Below are positions 52,437 through 56,981 of a DNA stretch of 56,981 bases, piece by piece. How positions within the stretch are numbered: the stretch's first letter is position 1; the number at the start of each line of letters is the position of its first letter. The stretch comes from Clostridia bacterium (GTDB taxonomy: Bacteria; Bacillota; Clostridia; Christensenellales; Borkfalkiaceae), in assembly GCA_017558105.1 (NCBI GenBank), contig JAFYWI010000003.1, positions 1 through 56,981 on the forward strand, read 5' to 3'. The position numbers and the translations under genes were made by a program. Under the pieces are notes generated by a model. That model was not told where the DNA came from, did not search any database, and worked only from the letters and a program-made list of their open reading frames with translations.

Positions 52437-55088
52437 ATGAAAAACTTAATTACTAAAAACAATAAAAACAGAATACTTTTGGTGCTTTTTATATTGTTCG
52501 CCTTTTTTACAACTTTGTTTTTTACTTCATTTAAAAGTGCAAAAGCAACCACTAACGTAGATGCTGGGTTATTTTTACCTAATACTTCTATGGAATATTT
52601 CGACTTGAACTCTGGCGCTCCACAAGATGCTTTTTATTTCGATAATAAAGTTGCAATAATTTCAAACGCAAACACTTTGGTGGTTTATAACGGCAAATAT
52701 ATTTCAAGAACGTGGACGAAACTATTAAAACAAGTTAAACTTTTTACAGAAAATAAACTTTTAGTTTCTTTAGATGCAAAGTTAAACATAATAGATATTA
52801 CTTCGCCAACTCTCTCTACCCAACAATTAGAATATGAAGATGAAGAAACTGGTTTCGACGTGGTAACTGGCGAAAAATTTGACCTTAACGATAAATATTT
52901 AATTTCTGCGATAGGCACGTCTGCCCACATTTACGAAAGAAATGAAACGGGTATTACCAACAAAGTAGATTCTGAATTTTTAAAACATCACCTTATAGAC
53001 GGCAAGCCAATTTGCATTAACGAAGAAAACGAAATTTTTTACGTTACAACTAAAAATGACGAAGAAACGTTATGCAAAAGGGGCATTGTTTACGATGCAA
53101 CCGTAGGTACGGGCGTATTAACTTTAGAAACGGTTGTTACCACCGCCTCTCCAGACAATATGGTGGCAAACGGCAAATACGTTTATTATACACAAGGGCA
53201 AAAAGTATATAGGGTTTCGGTTAACGGTGGCGAAAGCACGGAACTTGCTTTACTCGTAGATAATGATTTTGATTTAGGCTCTTTACAATCCCCTTCTGGA
53301 ATTTGCTTTAAAGATAACAACCTTTTAATTACAGACTCATCTTTAAGGGCAATACAAGAATTTGAAGTAACGGCTAACAATACTTTAAACTTCACCGGTT
53401 TTGCAATAGCAAAAAACAAAACTGCCTTTAACAGAATTGGGCAAACTGCAACGGAAATAGAAAAGTATGGCAAAACGATTGCCGTTAAAGATAAAGATAA
53501 AATTACCATATTCAACGGCGAGGAGCACAAAAACTATTTCGTTAACGACTTTAAGTGCAATATAGATATGTTCGCTTTAGGCGAAAAATCTATGTTGTTT
53601 TACGACAATACGGAAAAATCTTTAACTTATTTCGATATTGCAACAGGCAACACACTATCTTGGAATAACAACAACCTTGGCAGAGTTACCGACGTGTGCT
53701 ATTCTAACGGCAAATACTACGTTGTTTCTTACGATTTAGAAAACGTCGTAAGGGTATTTACCACGTTAGAAACGTTAACTGGTTTTGGTTTTAACCCTAT
53801 TATCATTAACGATAACATTAGGTTTGGCACTACTAACCCACAAATCGTTGTAGATACGGATGGCTCTATTTATTTAACAAGCGCACAACACGAAGGCAGT
53901 ATTATTAAATATTCTTTAGCAGATAATTACCAAACCTTTACAACTATTGCCACTAACGTAGACGTTGCAAAAATAAAAAAACTTAACGTAGACCTTTGCG
54001 AAAACGTGTTTGCCCTAATGCCAAATAACTTTATATTAAAAATTAACGAAAACGGCGTTGAACAATTAAACGTTAACTTATTATTAGAAAGTATTTACGG
54101 CGTAGCAAGTGCAGAAATTAATTCTTTTGCATTAGATTATGAAGAAGAAAAAGTTTACTTTATTCTTAACGGCGAAGAAACTATTTTTACCACAACGAAG
54201 TTAACTAACGTGGCGCTAAATAGTTTGCAATTTAACTCTAACCCGTTTGAAGAAAAATCTTCAACCGATATTGAAAACTTAAAAATTTACCAAGTTAAAC
54301 CAAACAGCACGTTGTATTTAATAGATATTAACGGCTTAAGGTTTGACTATAAGGGTTTATTTACCAACACGGAAAACCAATTTATTAAGTTAGATAGCAT
54401 AACTTACTCTAACGTAAATTTCGTTGCGTTAGCAGTTCAGTCTGAATATGGTACAGCCGTTTCAGTTTTAGCAAAAGAAAAAGACCTTACGGAAGTTAAC
54501 GCCATTTCACAAAGCAACTTAGAAAGAAGTTACGTTTCTACAAACGTATGTGCATATTATTTGCCATTAATTACTGAAGGAGACGTGTTTACCCTAAAAC
54601 TTAACGGCGAAAAAATTAGAATATTACAAAATACAGAATTCCACCCTGTAAACACCGAAACCTTTAACGTAGTTACCTTCTTAGGTAAAGAATTCTATTT
54701 TGCAAAAGTTAACTATAACGGCACTTTAATTAATTGCTATATACCAGTTTCGTTTACGGTTGAAAAACTTTCTCAAATAGAATACAACCCAACCTTTACT
54801 TTTAGGTACGTTTACGAAACGGCAGTTTACCAAGACGAAAGTTTAACGGAAGAAGTTTTAACCCTAAGTTCAGGCACGGAAATTAGGCTTATAGAAACCA
54901 AAAACGGTGTTTGCAAAATTATGTATAAATTAGCAGATAATAATTGGGAATTCGGTTATATTTTAGAAAGTGGCCTACAACCAATTAAAAACGACTTTTT
55001 AAGGAACGTTTTAATTGCAGGTTGCATTTTAATTTGCATTTTTGCAACAACGTTATTTTTGGCTTTAAGAAAAAAGAAAACTAACTAA
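52437..55088 (+). CDS. Large membrane-anchored extracellular beta-propeller protein
   Basis: From the ATG at 52437 the protein has 883 residues: a signal peptide (residues 1-36, NRILLVLFILFAFFTTLFF ... AKA), a long NHL/propeller-like region (about 40-650; LQSPSGICFKDNNLLITD is an NHL-like repeat), two strand-rich SH3-like domains (about 690-840), a membrane helix (about 855-875) and a basic tail. It is expected on the outer face of the membrane. The family is not recognised. Its C-terminal third resembles the smaller protein at 50762. The start codon has no ribosome site. Confidence 0.7.
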   Translation: MKNLITKNNKNRILLVLFILFAFFTTLFFTSFKSAKATTNVDAGLFLPNTSMEYFDLNSGAPQDAFYFDNKVAIISNANTLVVYNGKYISRTWTKLLKQVKLFTENKLLVSLDAKLNIIDITSPTLSTQQLEYEDEETGFDVVTGEKFDLNDKYLISAIGTSAHIYERNETGITNKVDSEFLKHHLIDGKPICINEENEIFYVTTKNDEETLCKRGIVYDATVGTGVLTLETVVTTASPDNMVANGKYVYYTQGQKVYRVSVNGGESTELALLVDNDFDLGSLQSPSGICFKDNNLLITDSSLRAIQEFEVTANNTLNFTGFAIAKNKTAFNRIGQTATEIEKYGKTIAVKDKDKITIFNGEEHKNYFVNDFKCNIDMFALGEKSMLFYDNTEKSLTYFDIATGNTLSWNNNNLGRVTDVCYSNGKYYVVSYDLENVVRVFTTLETLTGFGFNPIIINDNIRFGTTNPQIVVDTDGSIYLTSAQHEGSIIKYSLADNYQTFTTIATNVDVAKIKKLNVDLCENVFALMPNNFILKINENGVEQLNVNLLLESIYGVASAEINSFALDYEEEKVYFILNGEETIFTTTKLTNVALNSLQFNSNPFEEKSSTDIENLKIYQVKPNSTLYLIDINGLRFDYKGLFTNTENQFIKLDSITYSNVNFVALAVQSEYGTAVSVLAKEKDLTEVNAISQSNLERSYVSTNVCAYYLPLITEGDVFTLKLNGEKIRILQNTEFHPVNTETFNVVTFLGKEFYFAKVNYNGTLINCYIPVSFTVEKLSQIEYNPTFTFRYVYETAVYQDESLTEEVLTLSSGTEIRLIETKNGVCKIMYKLADNNWEFGYILESGLQPIKNDFLRNVLIAGCILICIFATTLFLALRKKKTN

Positions 55089-55102
55089 TAAATAAAAAAA
55101 TT

Positions 55103-55131
55103 AAAAAGCGTGGGTAGCCACGCTTTTTTTA
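55103..55131 (+). terminator. Terminator after the propeller protein gene
   Basis: A 6-bp GCGTGG/CCACGC stem, extended by A/T pairs, is followed by seven T. Confidence 0.9.
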
Positions 55132-55165
55132 AAACTATTAAAAGGTTATAAATTAAAAACAAATT

Positions 55166-55900
55166 ATGGAAAAATCTTTTAAGTTTACATTTTTAAGTTC
55201 CAACGTAATTAAAGTATTGGCATCAATTTTTATGGTCATAGACCACGTTGGCTATATACTTTTTCCAGAGCTTACAATATTACGTATTTTAGGCAGACTT
55301 TCTATGCCACTTTTTGCTTTTATGATAGCAGAAGGGGCATATTATACCAAAAACAAAATAAAATATTTTTCGCTTATTTTTGTATTAGGGCTAATTTTTC
55401 AAGTAGTTTTCTACGTTGCCGAACAAAGTTTATATATGGGCATTTTAATAACTTTTTCTATTTCTATTTTAATTATATACGCCCTACAATTCTTTCAATT
55501 AAAACTTAATAACGGTAGCCTATTAGAAAAAATATATTCAATTTTACTTTTTGCTTTGTTAGTAGCCTTAACTTATTGGCTAAATATTGTATTACAAATA
55601 GATTATGGTTTTTGGGGCTGTTTATTGCCCGTTTTTGGCTCTGTTTTAAGAATTAAAAGCACAAAGCCTAACGGCACTAAAATTTGCTTTAACGTTAACC
55701 TTATTAACCTTTTAACCTTTGCTATAGGCTTAACTCTATTGTGTTTGTTTAGTGGTGGAATTCAATATTACGCGTTGTTAACTTTGCCAATTTTATTCTT
55801 TTATTCTGGCAAACGAGGAAAATTTAACTTAAAATATTTCTTTTATATTTTCTACCCCGCTCATATGGTTATTATTTACGGAATAGCCTTTTTATTATAA
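55166..55900 (+). CDS. TraX-family membrane protein
   Basis: The 244-aa protein has about seven membrane segments and the TraX opening NVIKVLASIFMVIDHVGYIL with the conserved Asp-His, then ILRILGRLSMPLFAFMIAEG. TraX of F-type plasmids N-acetylates pilin; chromosomal relatives in Bacillota resemble membrane acyltransferases whose substrates are unknown. No conjugation genes are nearby. No ribosome site precedes the ATG; a TATAAA lies 14 bp upstream, so the leader may be very short. Confidence 0.8.
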   Translation: MEKSFKFTFLSSNVIKVLASIFMVIDHVGYILFPELTILRILGRLSMPLFAFMIAEGAYYTKNKIKYFSLIFVLGLIFQVVFYVAEQSLYMGILITFSISILIIYALQFFQLKLNNGSLLEKIYSILLFALLVALTYWLNIVLQIDYGFWGCLLPVFGSVLRIKSTKPNGTKICFNVNLINLLTFAIGLTLLCLFSGGIQYYALLTLPILFFYSGKRGKFNLKYFFYIFYPAHMVIIYGIAFLL

Positions 55901-55914
55901 CTAAACAACAAACA

Positions 55915-55945
55915 AAAAACCTAAGCCAATTTTGGCTTAGGTTTA
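55915..55945. terminator. Bidirectional terminator between TraX-like and NhaC-like genes
   Basis: A 9-bp CCTAAGCCA/TGGCTTAGG stem with T-rich tracts on both sides. Confidence 0.85.
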
Positions 55946-55964
55946 ATTTTTATTTTACTTAAAT

Positions 55965-56876
55965 TTATTCTTTATTTTCTGCTTGTGGTTGCTTGTTTTC
56001 TTTTCTTTTTTCAATGTATTTAATTAAGAACACAACGCCTACAAATAAAGCAAGTGCTACAGCCCACATAATTAAGCAACTTAGTACACCACCAAGGCTT
56101 ACGCATAAGCCACCGACAACGTATACTACAACACAAATACAAGCCACTAACAACGCGTAAGGTAATTGAGTATTAACGTGTTCTACGTGGTTACACTCTG
56201 CCCCTGCAGAAGCTAAAATAGTAGTATCTGAAATTGGAGAAATATGGTCGCCGAATACTGCACCACCTAAAGTTGCAGAAACGGTTAAAATTGCCATAGT
56301 TCCACTGCCACCTAAAATTGTAACGGCAACGGGAACTAATACGCCAAACGTACCCCAACTTGTACCGGTAGCAAAAGCAATTGCACCAGCTAACACGAAG
56401 AATATTGCTGGGAATAACCATTGTGGGAAAGCGCTGTTAGCAAGGTTGTTTTTAACAAATGCTTGAGCATCTAAATAACCACCCTTAGCACCCATAATAC
56501 CAGAAATTGACCAAGCAAACGTTAGTATTAATATTGCAGGAACCATAGCCTTAAAGCCTTCTACGAAACTACCTGTTATTTCGTTAAAGGTAACTATTTT
56601 GGTTATCATATAATAAACTGAAATAATTACTAATGCAATTGTAGAACCTATTGCAAGCGACATACCTGCTTCGCAATTAGAAAATGCTTCTATTACGTTA
56701 GAAGATTGTAATTCAGAACCAATTAAGCCAGTATCCCAATCATAGAAGAAACCTGTGTAAATCATGCCACCAATACAGCAAACTATTAAAACTATAACTG
56801 GTATAATTAAGTCTCTTACTCTACCCTTAGGGTTAGCATTAATAAAAATCCACCAGTGTACCTGGTGGTTTTTCAT
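55965..56876 (-). pseudogene. nhaC: NhaC-family Na+/H+ antiporter, N-terminal half missing
   Basis: The C-terminal part of the family is well preserved: AFATGTSWGTFGVLVPVAV and GDHISPISDTTILASAGAE, followed by HVNTQLPYAL. The frame gives 303 residues with about eight membrane segments; family members usually have 430-520. The first 12 codons (MKNHQVHWWIFI) are a translated hairpin, not antiporter sequence. Recognisable coding begins near 56840, and in the 105 bp upstream of the ATG to the window edge all three frames are closed by stops. The gene is therefore broken at this point, and its 5' half may lie beyond the window. Confidence 0.8.
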
Positions 56877-56981
56877 TATACGGGTAAAACCCTACTTTAT
56901 AGGCAGCACGAAATCGTGCGTTGCCTAACTATGCCTATATTTCAAATCATACCTTATTTCCTAAACGGGTCAGTTATTTCA
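56843..56981 (+). mobile_element. Hairpin-tipped insertion breaking nhaC (IS200/IS605-like end or MITE)
   Basis: A perfect hairpin CCACCAG-TGTAC-CTGGTGG (56850-56868) marks the junction with nhaC, followed by GGGT/ACCC (56882-56892) and GGCAGCACGA/TCGTGCGTTGCC (56902-56925). Subterminal hairpins without terminal inverted repeats suit an IS200/IS605 left end, whose transposase would start just past the window. The element is cut by the window edge, so its class is a guess. Confidence 0.4.

Noticed and set aside
52292-52552. Minus-strand 86-codon frame opposite the start of the propeller gene
   Set aside because: It is antisense to a clear signal peptide, has no ribosome site and is rich in Lys/Phe from AT-rich DNA.
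56880-56981. Lysine riboswitch or T-box leader for the NhaC-like gene
   Set aside because: No L-box core or T-box (GGTGGNACCGCG) sequence is seen. The hairpins interrupt the coding sequence rather than precede a full gene.
1-56981. CRISPR arrays and tRNA or rRNA genes
   Set aside because: No regularly spaced direct repeats and no clover-leaf sequence other than the tmRNA ends were found by eye.

Overview
The window looks like chromosomal DNA of a low-GC, endospore-forming Bacillota (Clostridia-like) bacterium. Three kinds of evidence support this: sporulation genes (spoVT, a spoVB-like flippase, spoIIE), with a sigma-G-type promoter in front of spoVT; a one-step meso-diaminopimelate dehydrogenase; and AT-rich intergenic regions with sigma-A promoters and Gram-positive Shine-Dalgarno sites. 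The species cannot be named from the sequence. An uncultured gut Clostridia lineage would fit, but that is inference.

Layout. 1-600: a two-hairpin repeat element and tmRNA (ssrA, 208-560). 596-5594, all minus: metA, metY, smpB, rnr, secG. Ribosome-rescue genes (ssrA, smpB, rnr) therefore surround a two-gene acetylhomoserine/direct-sulfhydrylation methionine pair. 5708-9434, minus: lower glycolysis (gpmI, tpiA, pgk). 9569-17626, minus: Na/phosphate symporter, trmL, a nitrilase-fold protein with no catalytic triad, dus, a spoVB-like flippase, spoVT, a ComEC-like hydrolase and ddh. 17792-20077, plus: spoIIE. 20117-24503, minus: the two subunits of a type IIA topoisomerase. 24675-27652, minus: a DUF1292-type acidic protein and two paralogous proteins of unknown function. 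28072-35861, plus: a compact argGHCJBDF operon behind an ArgR-like operator and an extended -10 promoter. 35984-41331: small membrane protein, cytidylate-kinase-like protein, ferritin-like protein, an XRE regulator with an operator array, an LRR lipoprotein behind a structured attenuator-like leader, a VTT-domain protein and pgsA. 41441: dNTPase.

42668-50665, minus, is a phage-derived capsid module: terminase, a small protein, portal, scaffold, major capsid protein, connector, a propeller-like protein (frameshifted at an A7 run) and a coiled-coil protein. The gene order matches the P22 head/neck block, yet no integrase, lysis gene, tape measure or tailspike lies in the window. Its upstream flank (50762-55088) holds two membrane-anchored surface proteins, a small sigma-region-4-like regulator and a 397-bp control region with three sigma-A-type promoters, a perfect LexA box and another dyad. 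One of those promoters appears to give a leaderless mRNA. This SOS-linked head-only module is the best candidate for an undescribed system here. The window ends with a TraX-like membrane protein and an NhaC antiporter whose N-terminal half is replaced by a hairpin-tipped element that runs off the edge.

Most housekeeping calls rest on family motifs visible in the translations. Promoters, operators and RNA folds were read by eye and have not been tested computationally.
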